From the NCBI RefSeq assembly GCF_014199335.1, contig NZ_JACIJI010000004.1, positions 62,001 to 126,000 of the forward strand: 64,000 nt of DNA. The letters are read 5' to 3'. The position numbers and the translations under genes were made by a program. The notes beneath the pieces were generated by a model. That model was not told the origin of the DNA, did not search any database, and saw only the letters and a list, made by a program, of their open reading frames with translations. Of this stretch, positions 17,949-26,766 are shown piece after piece (the stretch's first letter is position 1; the number at the start of each line of letters is the position of its first letter). Origin of the DNA: Stakelama sediminis (lineage in GTDB: Bacteria; Pseudomonadota; Alphaproteobacteria; Sphingomonadales; Sphingomonadaceae).

Positions 17949-17976
17949 CTCCCGCCCCCGATATCAGGGGCAGGAG
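17949..17976 (-). repeat. Hairpin between ahpF and oxyR
   Basis: CTCC-x-GCCCC at 17949-17958 pairs with GGGGC-x-GGAG at 17967-17976 around an 8-nt loop. No T-run follows on the minus strand, so it may be a processing or partial termination signal rather than an intrinsic terminator. Confidence 0.45.
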
Positions 17977-17987
17977 CGATCCGGGAG

Positions 17988-19565
17988 TCATGCCGCTTCG
18001 GTCAGTTCCTCGGCGGGCAGGCGGATCAGATAGTCGAAGGCCGAAAGCGCCGCAGTCGATCCCGCACCCATCGCGATGACGATTTGTTTGTACGGTACGG
18101 TGGTCGCGTCACCGGCGGCAAAAATGCCGGGTTGCGAGGTTTCTCCGCGCGCATCGATCTCGATCTCGCCATGTTTGGTCAGCGCAACCGCATCCTTCAG
18201 CCATTCGGTGTTGGGCACCAGACCGATCTGGACGAAAATACCTTCCAGTTCGACCTCGTGCAGCGTGCCGTCATTACGGTCCTTATAGGTCAGTCCGACG
18301 ACCTTCTCTCCATCGCCGCGAACCTCCGTGGTCAGCGCGGAAGTGATGATCTTCACATTGGGCAGGCTGCCAAGCTTGCGCTGAAGCACCGCATCGGCAC
18401 GCAATTGGCTATCGAACTCGATCAGTGTGACGTGCGCGACGATACCCGCCAGGTCGATGGCCGCTTCGACGCCCGAATTGCCGCCGCCGATCACGGCAAC
18501 GCGCTTGCCCTTGAACAGCGGACCGTCGCAGTGCGGGCAATAGGCCACGCCCTTGTTGCGATATTCGTCCTCGCCCGGCACATTCATCTGCCGCCAGCGT
18601 GCGCCGGTGGACAGGATGACCGTGCGCGCCTTCAGCGATGCACCGTTAGCCAGTGTCACCTCGTGCAGGCCGCCCTCTGTTTGCGCCGGGATAAGTTTTT
18701 CGGCACGTTGCAGGTTCATCACGTCGACATTGTTTTCCTTAACGTGCTGTTCCAGTTGCGCGCCGAGCTTCGGCCCTTCGGTATAGGGAACCGAAATGAA
18801 GTTCTCGATGCCCATGGTGTCGAGCACCTGACCGCCGAAACGTTCGGCCGCAACGCCGACGCGAATGCCCTTGCGCGCGGCATAGATGGCCGATGCAGCA
18901 CCCGCAGGGCCACCGCCGACGATCAGCACGTCGAACGGATCTTTACCGGCAATCTTTTCGGCCGCCTTGGCTTCCGCGCCGCTGTCGATCTTCGCGACGA
19001 TCTGTTCGAGGTCCATGCGGCCCTGAGCAAAGGGTTCTCCGTTCAGGAATACCGACGGCACCGCCATCACCTTGCGGCTGTCGACCTCATCCTTGAACAA
19101 TGCGCCGTCGATCGCGGTGTGGCGGATATTGGGGTTGAGCACGCTCATCAGGTTGAGCGCCTGCACCACGTCGGGGCAGTTCTGGCAGGACAGCGAGAAA
19201 TAGGTTTCGAATTCGAAATCGCCCTCGATATCCCTGATCTGTTCGATCAGTTCCTGTGCGGTCTTGGACGGGTGGCCGCCGACCTGCAGCAGGGCGAGCA
19301 CCAGCGACGTGAATTCATGGCCCATCGGGATACCGGCGAAGCGCACACCGATATCGGTGCCGGTGCGGCGGATCATGAAGCTGGGCGCGCGCTTGTCGTC
19401 GGCACGCACGACTTCGATCTTGTCCGACAGTGCGGCGATTTCGTTGAGCAGCGTTTCCAGCTCGCGCGATTTGGCATCGTCGCCCAGGCTGGCGACGAGC
19501 TCGATCGGCTCGCGGATATTGGCGAGATAGGTTTTGAGCTGCTGCGTCATAGTGGCGTCGAGCAT
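17988..19565 (-). CDS. ahpF: Alkyl hydroperoxide reductase subunit F
   Basis: 525 aa, full length. Flavoprotein that passes electrons from NADH to AhpC. The N-terminal double thioredoxin domain carries CQNC (about residue 128); the FAD domain begins [23 protein letters not shown]; the C-terminal redox pair is CPHC in [10 protein letters not shown], then [16 protein letters not shown]. Start MLDATM or M at the sixth codon are both possible. 83 bp separate it from ahpC. Confidence 0.96.
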   Translation of the reverse strand: MLDATMTQQLKTYLANIREPIELVASLGDDAKSRELETLLNEIAALSDKIEVVRADDKRAPSFMIRRTGTDIGVRFAGIPMGHEFTSLVLALLQVGGHPSKTAQELIEQIRDIEGDFEFETYFSLSCQNCPDVVQALNLMSVLNPNIRHTAIDGALFKDEVDSRKVMAVPSVFLNGEPFAQGRMDLEQIVAKIDSGAEAKAAEKIAGKDPFDVLIVGGGPAGAASAIYAARKGIRVGVAAERFGGQVLDTMGIENFISVPYTEGPKLGAQLEQHVKENNVDVMNLQRAEKLIPAQTEGGLHEVTLANGASLKARTVILSTGARWRQMNVPGEDEYRNKGVAYCPHCDGPLFKGKRVAVIGGGNSGVEAAIDLAGIVAHVTLIEFDSQLRADAVLQRKLGSLPNVKIITSALTTEVRGDGEKVVGLTYKDRNDGTLHEVELEGIFVQIGLVPNTEWLKDAVALTKHGEIEIDARGETSQPGIFAAGDATTVPYKQIVIAMGAGSTAALSAFDYLIRLPAEELTEAA

Positions 19566-19591
19566 GGAAAACTCCTGTATTCAGATACAAT

Positions 19592-19625
19592 ACGGCCCGG
19601 GGCGGCGGGAACCACCCCGGGCCGT
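19592..19625 (-). promoter_or_regulatory. Intercistronic hairpin between ahpC and ahpF
   Basis: A perfect 11-bp stem ACGGCCCGGGG / CCCCGGGCCGT with a 12-nt loop lies in the 83-bp ahpC-ahpF gap. It lacks a T-run, so it fits an RNA stabiliser or attenuator that lets ahpC mRNA exceed ahpF. Confidence 0.6.
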
Positions 19626-19648
19626 GAGGGACCCAAGGGGGCTTGGGA

Positions 19649-20212
19649 TCAGATCTTGCCGACGAGGTCGAGCGAGGGTGCGAGGGTTTCTTCGCCTTCT
19701 TCCCACTTGGCCGGGCAGACTTCACCCGGATGCGCGGCAATATATTGAGCGGCCTTCACCTTGCGGAGCAGTTCGGTCGCGTTGCGGCCAACGCCTTCGC
19801 AGGTGATTTCCATAACCTGGATCACGCCATCGGGATCGATCACGAAGGTGCCGCGGTCGGCGAGACCCTGACCTTCGCGCAGGACGTCGAAATTCTCGGC
19901 AATGGTGTGGTTCTGGTCGCCCAGCATGTAATAGTTGATCTTGCCGATCGCGGGCGAGCTGTCATGCCATGCCTTGTGGCTGAAATGCGTGTCGGTCGAT
20001 ACCGAATATACCTCGACGCCCATTTCCTGAAGCTTGGGATAGATGCCGGCCAGATCTTCCAGCTCGGTCGGACACACAAAGGTGAAATCGGCCGGATAAA
20101 AGAAGAAAATGGCCCATTTGCCCTTTACGTCGCCGTCGCTCACTTCGACGAACTTGCCTTCCTTATAGGCCTGAGTCGTGAAGGGCTTCAGCGTATCTCC
20201 GATCTTCGCCAT
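19649..20212 (-). CDS. ahpC: Peroxiredoxin AhpC
   Basis: 187 aa from ATG 20212, preceded by AGGAGGAATATTT. Reduces H2O2 and organic peroxides. The peroxidatic cysteine is in [17 protein letters not shown] (about residue 47) and the resolving cysteine in GEVCPAKW near the C terminus, typical of 2-Cys AhpC. First gene of ahpC-ahpF-oxyR. Confidence 0.97.
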   Translation of the reverse strand: MAKIGDTLKPFTTQAYKEGKFVEVSDGDVKGKWAIFFFYPADFTFVCPTELEDLAGIYPKLQEMGVEVYSVSTDTHFSHKAWHDSSPAIGKINYYMLGDQNHTIAENFDVLREGQGLADRGTFVIDPDGVIQVMEITCEGVGRNATELLRKVKAAQYIAAHPGEVCPAKWEEGEETLAPSLDLVGKI

Positions 20213-20295
20213 AAATATTCCTCCTGGCAGGTGTTGGTTCGAAGCCGGATATAGGTAGCCGGGTGGTCCAAGGGAAATGGGAAGCCTCGTTTTTA

Positions 20296-20316
20296 TTGAT
20301 CGACTAAATCGATCAA
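20296..20316. promoter_or_regulatory. Putative OxyR operator upstream of ahpC
   Basis: TTGATCG-ACTAAAT-CGATCAA is a perfect 7+7 palindrome, 84 bp before the ahpC start. Length and dyad fit a LysR-type (T-N11-A) site; assignment to OxyR rests on the linked oxyR gene. Confidence 0.55.
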
Positions 20317-20437
20317 ATTTGGACGAAGTAATCGACATGTTCAACGGGAAGGCAGGGCTGACAGGACGAAAATGGCCAAAGCTGGAATTTGCGGTCCGCA
20401 TCTCCTAAATTCATCCGACGGTAAAAAGGGAGCGCCC

Positions 20438-21124
20438 ATGTTCCGGCGGCTTGTGAACTATCTGGATTCGATCAAGGCGCGCGATCCTGCGCCGCGTTCA
20501 CGCATGGAAATCCTGTTATATCCGGGTGTCTGGTCGCTTGGCTTTCACCGGATCGCGCACCGGCTGTTCCGCTGGCGGCTGTATTTCCTGGCGCGGGCGG
20601 TCAATCACCTGTCGCGCTTCCTGACCGGCAACGACATTCATCCCGGTGCGACGATCGGGCGCAATTTCTTTATCGATCACGGTTTTACAGTGATCGGCGA
20701 AACCGCTGAGATCGGAGATAACGTGACGCTGTACCAGCATGTCACGCTGGGCGGCACCAGCCCCGATAGCGGTGTCGGCGGCAAACGCCACCCCACGCTG
20801 CTGGACGGGGCGATCGTCGGGTCGGGCGCGCAGGTGATCGGGCCGGTGACGGTTGGCAGGCGCGCGCGCATCGGGGCGAACTCCGTTGTTACGCGCGACG
20901 TGCCCGAAGGCGCGACGATGGTCGGCATTCCCGCACGCCCGACGGTGGTGCAGGGCGGTGCGTCAAAGCCGCAATTCGTGCCCTATGGAACGCCCTGCAG
21001 CGAGGTGTTCGATCCGGCGACTCAGCAGCTTGAACTGATGCGCTGTGAGCTGGAAACGATGCGCAAGCGGCTGGACGAATTGCTGGCCGAGCGTGAGGAA
21101 ACGGAGCGTCGCGACCGCGCCTGA
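20438..21124 (+). CDS. cysE: Serine O-acetyltransferase
   Basis: 228 aa from ATG 20438 (GGGAGCGCCC upstream). Makes O-acetylserine for cysteine synthesis. It is the short EpsC-like form: DIHPGATIGRNFFIDHG with the catalytic histidine, left-handed hexapeptide repeats, TLGGTSPDSGVGGKRHPTL and VGIPARP, then a charged coiled C-terminal tail (ELMRCELETMRKRLDELLAERE). Stop overlaps the next gene by one base. Confidence 0.93.
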   Translation: MFRRLVNYLDSIKARDPAPRSRMEILLYPGVWSLGFHRIAHRLFRWRLYFLARAVNHLSRFLTGNDIHPGATIGRNFFIDHGFTVIGETAEIGDNVTLYQHVTLGGTSPDSGVGGKRHPTLLDGAIVGSGAQVIGPVTVGRRARIGANSVVTRDVPEGATMVGIPARPTVVQGGASKPQFVPYGTPCSEVFDPATQQLELMRCELETMRKRLDELLAEREETERRDRA

Positions 21125-21465
21125 TGGGGACGATCGCGCAATTTCCCGGAGGACGTCAGCCAGGGCAGGTCGGTTTCGAACGGCCCGAACTGATGCGTAT
21201 TCTTGACCTCTATGGACGCATGGTCGCGGCCGGACACTGGAAAGACTATGCCATCGATCTGGGCCGCGAGGCGGCGATCTTTGCCGCCTTTCGCCGTGCC
21301 GCCGAGCGACCGGAATACCGTATCGAGAAACGGCCGGCCCTGCGCAATCGTCAGGGGATGTGGGCGCTGATCAACGAAGCGGGCATGGTATTGAAGCGCG
21401 GTCACGAACTCGGTCCCGTACTCGCTCCGGTCGAACGCAGGCTGATGAAGCTGGTGGCGGACTGA
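21124..21465 (+). CDS. DUF2794 protein
   Basis: 113 aa. Conserved alphaproteobacterial family with no known role; typical blocks ELMRILDLYGRMVAAGHWKDYAIDL and YRIEKRPALRNRQGMWALI are present. It overlaps cysE by 1 bp and is probably cotranscribed. Confidence 0.88.
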   Translation: MGTIAQFPGGRQPGQVGFERPELMRILDLYGRMVAAGHWKDYAIDLGREAAIFAAFRRAAERPEYRIEKRPALRNRQGMWALINEAGMVLKRGHELGPVLAPVERRLMKLVAD

Positions 21466-21475
21466 AAACGACAAA

Positions 21476-21500
21476 GGCTCCGGGTGTGGCGCCCGAAGCC
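21476..21500. terminator. Possible bidirectional terminator
   Basis: GGCTCCGGG-TGTGGCG-CCCGAAGCC forms a 9-bp stem with one mismatch between the converging DUF2794 and DUF2157 genes; on the minus strand TTTGTCGTTTT follows. Confidence 0.5.
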
Positions 21501-21548
21501 TCCGTCCTTCGCCTGTCGAGGGTTCAGGGCAGGCGGGGAATGGTTTGT

Positions 21549-22580
21549 TTATGCGGCGGCGGGCATCTGTACGGGCGGGAGCCGATCCTTCAGGCCGCCC
21601 AGCAATGCCACGACCCGTGCCCGCATCGGGTGCCAGAAGGCCGACAGCGTCAGCAATGCCGAGCCGATCACCAGCGCGGTAAAGGCGGTGCTGAGTTCCA
21701 GCGCGCCTGCCCGGGTGAAAAGGGCATAGAGCGCGTAGAGCACATAGACGAGGCTGGAAACGAGCAGCGCCCTGCGGTCGACCGCCAGTGCGACGAACCC
21801 GAACACCACATAGAGGCCGAGCACCAGTACCGCGACTGCGGGGCCGATATTCTTGTCGAACACGCCCAGCATCTGAAAGATCGAATGCGCGATCATGGGT
21901 GCGGCGGCGAGGTGAAGCCAGAAGGCAACGTCCGCCCGGCGGGTTTCGCGCTGCCGGTCGGACATGTCCCAGCGCATGGCGAAACCGAAAACCACCAGTC
22001 CGGCGATCAGCAGCACCGGCCAGACGAAGTTGCCGATGGCCGGAACGGCCGCGACAGACAGCGCCACCACGACACCCGTGAGCGCCACCGCGCCCGCGGC
22101 AAGCGTGATCGGCACCATGAAGCGACGCCAGTGCAACCAGGCGGCACCGGCGCTCATCAGCCCGATTCCGGCGAGGATCAGCGCGTTGATACGGTCTGGA
22201 AGGTCGGGGTCCAGCGACACCATCGTGCCGATCATCGTCGCCGCCACGCCACCGACAAAAGCGAGCAGCAACAGGATGCTGGGCAATGCCATGCGGCGCT
22301 GACGGGTGAAATATTCGGCGAGCAGCCATGCCGAAACCGCCACGCCCAGCCCGCCCAGCCAGGGACCGACAATCGCACCGATCTGCGCGACAGCGGCAAG
22401 CATCAGAGCGATCGCAATGGCGACGAAGATGTCGTTGAAGCCCGACAGGAGGCGAAAATGCTCCTCATCGACGGCTGGAGCCGCCCTCAGCGATGCAACG
22501 TGATTGCGAAACGCGTCCGCTGTTTCGCGCGGGACGATGCCCGCTTCGACCGCCTGATCCAGTTCGCTTTCGCTATACAT
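21549..22580 (-). CDS. DUF2157-type polytopic membrane protein
   Basis: 343 aa from ATG 22580, where GGGAGGATGGG supplies the ribosome site. A soluble N-terminal helix region (MYSESELDQAVEAGIVPRETADAF) resembles the DUF2157 start, followed by about ten hydrophobic segments with few charged residues. Function unknown. Confidence 0.75.
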   Translation of the reverse strand: MYSESELDQAVEAGIVPRETADAFRNHVASLRAAPAVDEEHFRLLSGFNDIFVAIAIALMLAAVAQIGAIVGPWLGGLGVAVSAWLLAEYFTRQRRMALPSILLLLAFVGGVAATMIGTMVSLDPDLPDRINALILAGIGLMSAGAAWLHWRRFMVPITLAAGAVALTGVVVALSVAAVPAIGNFVWPVLLIAGLVVFGFAMRWDMSDRQRETRRADVAFWLHLAAAPMIAHSIFQMLGVFDKNIGPAVAVLVLGLYVVFGFVALAVDRRALLVSSLVYVLYALYALFTRAGALELSTAFTALVIGSALLTLSAFWHPMRARVVALLGGLKDRLPPVQMPAAA

Positions 22581-22680
22581 CCCATCCTCCCTGTATTGCA
22601 TGACCATAACACCAGAGTGTTACCTGAGCAATACACGAAGACTCGAACGCATTTGGGGATGCTGGGTGAAGATACAGAAA

Positions 22681-22710
22681 AAGGGCGCGCCGAACCGTTC
22701 GACGCGCCCT
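22681..22710 (-). terminator. Rho-independent terminator of the 22723 gene
   Basis: AGGGCGCG pairs with CGCGCCCT, with a further CGAAC/GTTCG inner stem, and a run of T follows on the minus strand. It lies 13 bp past the stop at 22723. Confidence 0.75.
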
Positions 22711-22722
22711 GAAATTCGTTGC

Positions 22723-23043
22723 TTAACGACCGCCGCGCTGACGGCAGCCGTCGGTCTGACCCTTTTTGCAGATCGGATAGCTGGCCTTGGGCGGAGGCGG
22801 CGGAAATGCCTGATCCGGCGATTCGGACGGTTTGAAAATCACCTGTTGATCCGCCGTCGGCTGCTGGCTCATCGGCGGTGTGGCGGGCATGATCCCGCCC
22901 TGGGTCTGGGTAGCCTGCATGGCGCCGCTGGGCGTTGCCATCGAATCGTCTTGCGTTTGCATCGGTTGAGTCGATGTCTGCGCCATTGCAAAAGCAGGCG
23001 CGCTGGTCATCAGCGCCGCTGCCACCAATGCTGCGAACTTCAT
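22723..23043 (-). CDS. Small secreted Pro/Gln/Met-rich protein, hypothetical
   Basis: 106 aa from ATG 23043 with AGGAGAACCCCCG upstream. A Sec signal peptide (MKFAALVAAALMTSAPAFAMAQ) is followed by low-complexity sequence (TQPMQTQDDS, PPMSQQPTADQQ) and a basic C terminus with two cysteines (CKKGQTDGCRQRGGR) that could form a disulfide. Family not recognised; it lies alone with its own terminator. Confidence 0.75.
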   Translation of the reverse strand: MKFAALVAAALMTSAPAFAMAQTSTQPMQTQDDSMATPSGAMQATQTQGGIMPATPPMSQQPTADQQVIFKPSESPDQAFPPPPPKASYPICKKGQTDGCRQRGGR

Positions 23044-23144
23044 CGGGGGTTCTCCTGATTTGTTACGGCGGCGTTTCTGAGGCCGCGACAACAAGAACGC
23101 CCGACTGCGCAAAACTTTCCCGATAAACTCGATTCGATATTTTA

Positions 23145-23834
23145 TTAATTGGAATCAAGGGCATATCCTGCCGATCGCACGGTGCGGATGACATCCGGGC
23201 GGCCATTGGAATTGATGGCCTTGCGCAAGCGGCGGATATGCACGTCGACCGTGCGCGATTCGATATCGGAATCATGCCCCCATACTGCGTCGAGCAGGCG
23301 TTCGCGTGAAAACACCCAGCCGGGATGTTCAAGGAAATGCCGGAGCAGGCGAAATTCGGTGGGGCCGAGCGGAATCGTCTCGCCGCCGCGCCGGACCTTG
23401 TGACCGACCGTATCCATTTCGATATCGCCATAATTGAGCTGCTCACCGGCCAGCGCCGGTCGCACGCGGCGCAGTACGGCGCCGACCCGTGCGACCAGTT
23501 CGCGCGGAGAGAATGGCTTGGTGACGTAATCGTCGGCACCGGTTTCCAGCCCCCGGACCCGGTCTTCCTCTTCGCCGCGCGCGGTCAGCATGATGATCGG
23601 CACATTGGCGGTTTCGTTCATGCGGCGCAGGCGGCGGCAGACCTCGATCCCCGACAGTCCTTCGACCATCCAGTCGAGCAGGACGATGTCGGGAGCCGCT
23701 TCCTTGGCCATCAGCAGCGCCTCTTCGCCGTCCACGGTATGGCGGACGTCGAAATCCTCCCGCTTGAAATGATAGGTCAGCAGCTCGACCAGTGCGGGAT
23801 CGTCCTCGACCAGCAGCATGCGTGCATGGTGCAT
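23145..23834 (-). CDS. phoB: Phosphate regulon response regulator PhoB
   Basis: 229 aa. Receiver domain with the acidic pair EDD, phospho-acceptor Asp in IVLLDWMV and Lys in VTKPFSP; winged-helix output domain ending VDVHIRRLRKAINSNGRPDVIRTVR trimmed here to VRSAGYALDSN. OmpR/PhoB class. It follows phoU by 3 bp. Confidence 0.94.
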   Translation of the reverse strand: MHHARMLLVEDDPALVELLTYHFKREDFDVRHTVDGEEALLMAKEAAPDIVLLDWMVEGLSGIEVCRRLRRMNETANVPIIMLTARGEEEDRVRGLETGADDYVTKPFSPRELVARVGAVLRRVRPALAGEQLNYGDIEMDTVGHKVRRGGETIPLGPTEFRLLRHFLEHPGWVFSRERLLDAVWGHDSDIESRTVDVHIRRLRKAINSNGRPDVIRTVRSAGYALDSN

Positions 23835-23837
23835 ATA

Positions 23838-24533
23838 TCAGTTTCCCATAATCGGTACGGTGTCGCCGGTCTCACGCTCGCCCATATATTCGCCGGTGGC
23901 GGCATAATAGACCATCTCCGCGACGTTGGTGGCATGGTCGCCGACGCGTTCCAGATTCTTGGCGATGAACAGCATGTGCGCGGCCTGGCTGATGCTTTTC
24001 GGATTTTCCATCATGAAGGTCACGAGGGTGCGGAAGATCGAGTTGTAGAAATCGTCGACCGCGCGGTCCTGTTCGCACACATGCACCGCCTTTTCAGGAT
24101 CGCGCGCGGCAAAGGCGTCGAGAACGTCATGCACCATGTCGGTCGCCATGCTGGCCATGGCGGGCAGCAGCGACAGCGGCTCGATATGACCGCGATCGTC
24201 GATGGCGGGCACGCGACGCGCGATATTCTTCGCATAATCGCCGATCCGTTCGACAACGCCCGCGATTTTCAGCGCCGCGACCACTTCACGCAGGTCGTCG
24301 GCCATCGGCGCGCGCAGGGCGATCAGGCGGATGGCCAGCTTTTCGACCTCGGTTTCCAGAGCGTCGATTTCCTTGTCGCCGTCGATAATCCGTTGCGCCG
24401 CTTCCAGATCGTGGCGGCGCAGCGCGACCATCGACGCTTCGATAGCCGATTCGGCGAGCCCGCCCATATGCGCGATCAGGCCGCGCAGTTCCCCGATATC
24501 GTCGTCGAACGCTTTTACCGTATGTTCCATCAT
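23838..24533 (-). CDS. phoU: Phosphate signalling protein PhoU
   Basis: 231 aa, two tandem three-helix PhoU repeats, each with an E/D-x3-D metal motif region (GDKEIDALETEVEK; ERVGDHATNVAE). It couples the Pst transporter state to PhoR. In this window no pst gene accompanies it. Confidence 0.94.
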   Translation of the reverse strand: MMEHTVKAFDDDIGELRGLIAHMGGLAESAIEASMVALRRHDLEAAQRIIDGDKEIDALETEVEKLAIRLIALRAPMADDLREVVAALKIAGVVERIGDYAKNIARRVPAIDDRGHIEPLSLLPAMASMATDMVHDVLDAFAARDPEKAVHVCEQDRAVDDFYNSIFRTLVTFMMENPKSISQAAHMLFIAKNLERVGDHATNVAEMVYYAATGEYMGERETGDTVPIMGN

Positions 24534-24698
24534 TACTGCCTGTCCATTCGGGCATGTCGGCCCGTTCTTGATCCGTCGATATTCCCACGCCGTGGACCAT
24601 ATCGTGTCGTGGCATCCTATCCGACCCGACCGTCATGAGGAAAGAGCCGGATGTGCGCCATGAAAATTCCTGCACAATGTCGCGTCCGGATTCGCCGT

Positions 24699-25964
24699 TC
24701 AGGAGGTGATTTCAGGGCTATGTGTTTCATCTGCGTTACGCTGCGATGACATTGCCAGCGGAAGCAGCACGGTGACGGTGGTGCCCTTGCCGGGGGTGCT
24801 GGCGATATCCAGCCGCCCGCGATGCCGTTCGACGATGTGCTTGACGATGGCGAGGCCAAGCCCGGTGCCGCCCATTGCGCGGCTGCGACCCGAATCGACG
24901 CGATAAAATCGCTCGGTAAGGCGGACCAGATGATCGGGGTCGACGCCTTCGCCTTCGTCCGCGACGCTCAGGCGCGCCATAGTGTCGCCGTCCGCCCGCA
25001 GCGTGATTCGGATCGGAGTATCGGGGCGGCCATATTTCATCGCATTGCCAATGATATTGTGCAGCAGTTGCGAAAGCTGCGCTCGGTCGCCGCGAATCTT
25101 CGGACATTTGCCGGACCGGCAATCCAGATCGTTTGCGCGCGGATCGTGAGAACCCCGCAACTCGGCGCAAACCTCTTCGATCACGGCATTGAGATCGACC
25201 TCTGCGTCGGGCGCGCGATATTTTTCCGCCTCGATCCGTGACAGGCTCATCAGATCGTCGATCAGCCGCTGCATCCGCACCGCTTCATCGAACATCACCT
25301 TCAGGAATCGTTCGCGGGTGTCCGCCTCTTCCCCCGCGCCGTCACGCAGCGTTTCGATAAAGCCCAGGATGGAAGCGAGCGGCGTGCGCAGTTCATGGCT
25401 GGCATTGGCGACGAAATCGACCCGCATCCGTTCGGCGGCGTAATTGCCGGTGCGTTCGATCAGATGGACGATGCGGATTTTTGCGCCCGCCTGATGGACG
25501 CGCATTTCCCAGCGCTGTTCCCGCGTGCCCAGTCCGACCAGATGGATGGGGTCCATGCTCCGCCCCGGATCGGTGTTGAGCAGATGTTCCGCCGCCGCAG
25601 GATGCCGGATGGCAAGGCGTACATCCTCCCCGACGATATGCCTGCCCAACAGGGCGCAGGCGCTGCTGTTGGCGCGGAATACCCGGTTATGGGCGACGAT
25701 CAGCACGGGTTCTGCGACCGCCTCCAGTATCTCGCTTGCCGGGGGATCGGTCGGTTCCTGCGGCGGAGGCGGAGGAAGGGGCGCGCGGACCGACTCCATG
25801 CCGGGCAGGTCCGGCGAGGGTGCTGCGACCAGCACGGCGGCTCCCGCGCCGATCAGGGCGATCAGCGCCGATGCCGTCGATGCGCCCAGCGCCAGGCCGA
25901 TCAGCGCACAGATCGCGCTCAGCCCCAGGGCTATAATGACCCGCCAAGTGAAAAGATGCTCCAT
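24699..25964 (-). CDS. phoR: Phosphate regulon sensor histidine kinase PhoR
   Basis: 421 aa. Two N-terminal hydrophobic segments (about 10-48), a Pro-rich linker, a PAS-like domain, the HisKA box FVANASHELRTPLASI with the phospho-accepting histidine, and the HATPase N box (NIIGNAMKYG), G1 (VADEGEGVD) and G2 (GGTGLGLAIVKH). 165 bp separate it from phoU; this gap has no gene. Confidence 0.92.
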   Translation of the reverse strand: MEHLFTWRVIIALGLSAICALIGLALGASTASALIALIGAGAAVLVAAPSPDLPGMESVRAPLPPPPPQEPTDPPASEILEAVAEPVLIVAHNRVFRANSSACALLGRHIVGEDVRLAIRHPAAAEHLLNTDPGRSMDPIHLVGLGTREQRWEMRVHQAGAKIRIVHLIERTGNYAAERMRVDFVANASHELRTPLASILGFIETLRDGAGEEADTRERFLKVMFDEAVRMQRLIDDLMSLSRIEAEKYRAPDAEVDLNAVIEEVCAELRGSHDPRANDLDCRSGKCPKIRGDRAQLSQLLHNIIGNAMKYGRPDTPIRITLRADGDTMARLSVADEGEGVDPDHLVRLTERFYRVDSGRSRAMGGTGLGLAIVKHIVERHRGRLDIASTPGKGTTVTVLLPLAMSSQRNADETHSPEITS

Positions 25965-26070
25965 TGCCGTCCCGTTTAGACGCAGAACGGGGATAAACGG
26001 TAGAGCCGTTTGATGGCTTTAACTGTCTTTTACCATTGCGAAACCCGTTTCGGGGCAGAATGATGGCATT

Positions 26071-26478
26071 ATGGAAGAAGACCGCACGCCGCAAACGCCG
26101 CCCACCGGGCCGCAGCTTGACCGTCGCCGGGCATTGATGCTGGGTGCCGTCGGCACCGCGGCGGTCGTTTCGATCCGTCCGGCGCTGGCGCAGACCGCCG
26201 CGTCGGTTTCGACCTGTGAAATTCCCGTGCCCGATCCGGGGCGAGCAGGCAGCTATGTCGCGCCCGACGGGTCGCTGGTGCCTGCCGGAACGCCGGGAGC
26301 CTTCCCGCCGCCGCCAATGCCCTTCAAGGGCGAGGATGTGAAGCGCGCGCTGCACGGCGGGCAATTGCCGGGGACGACCTATGAGTCCAATCAGGCCTAT
26401 ATGAAGTATATCCGCCGGCTTCAGTCGGGGAATAGCGGCTTTACCTGCTTCGCCTCGCTGCAAATGCCGCGCGGCTGA
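26071..26478 (+). CDS. Tat-signal protein of the HPr-rel-A cassette, unknown
   Basis: 135 aa. A twin-arginine signal (DRRRALMLGAVGTAAVVS then PALAQ) is followed by a short mature part of about 95 residues: VSTCEIPVPDPGRAG, a Pro/Gly stretch, YESNQAYMKYIRRLQSG and the end FTCFASLQMPRG, with two cysteines. The membrane or periplasm is the likely location. It heads the PqqD-HprK-NTP transferase cassette and is my candidate for its peptide or protein substrate; no homologue of known function is recognised. Confidence 0.75.
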   Translation: MEEDRTPQTPPTGPQLDRRRALMLGAVGTAAVVSIRPALAQTAASVSTCEIPVPDPGRAGSYVAPDGSLVPAGTPGAFPPPPMPFKGEDVKRALHGGQLPGTTYESNQAYMKYIRRLQSGNSGFTCFASLQMPRG

Positions 26479-26490
26479 CGGTGCGGGCGC

Positions 26491-26766
26491 GTGGGCGTGG
26501 TACGCTATCGCGCGGCGGCGCCTGACACGATGCGGCTGGAGCCGCTCGACACCATGACTGCCATTTATCACCGTGCATCCGGGCGCACGCATCTGGTTGC
26601 GTCGCCGGTGCCCGAAATCCTGACCGCGCTGGAACAGGGGGACGCGACGGTTCAGCAGTTGCTTGACCGGCTGGCGGCGCAGTACGATCTGGCCGATGGC
26701 GAGGCCGGGGCGCTGACGGCGCGGCTGGCCGAACTGGAGGAAGCGGGGCTGGTCGAGCGCGCATGA
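26491..26766 (+). CDS. PqqD-family (RRE-like) peptide chaperone, HPr-rel-A system
   Basis: 91 aa from GTG 26491 (GTG 26497 also possible). The PqqD-like winged helix is readable: ATIYHRASGRTHLV-type strand, LTALEQGD, TVQQLLDRLAAQYDL and ALTARLAELEEAGLVER. Such RNA-free RiPP recognition elements hold a leader peptide for a partner enzyme. Its stop overlaps the kinase start (ATGA). Confidence 0.8.
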   Translation: MGVVRYRAAAPDTMRLEPLDTMTAIYHRASGRTHLVASPVPEILTALEQGDATVQQLLDRLAAQYDLADGEAGALTARLAELEEAGLVERA

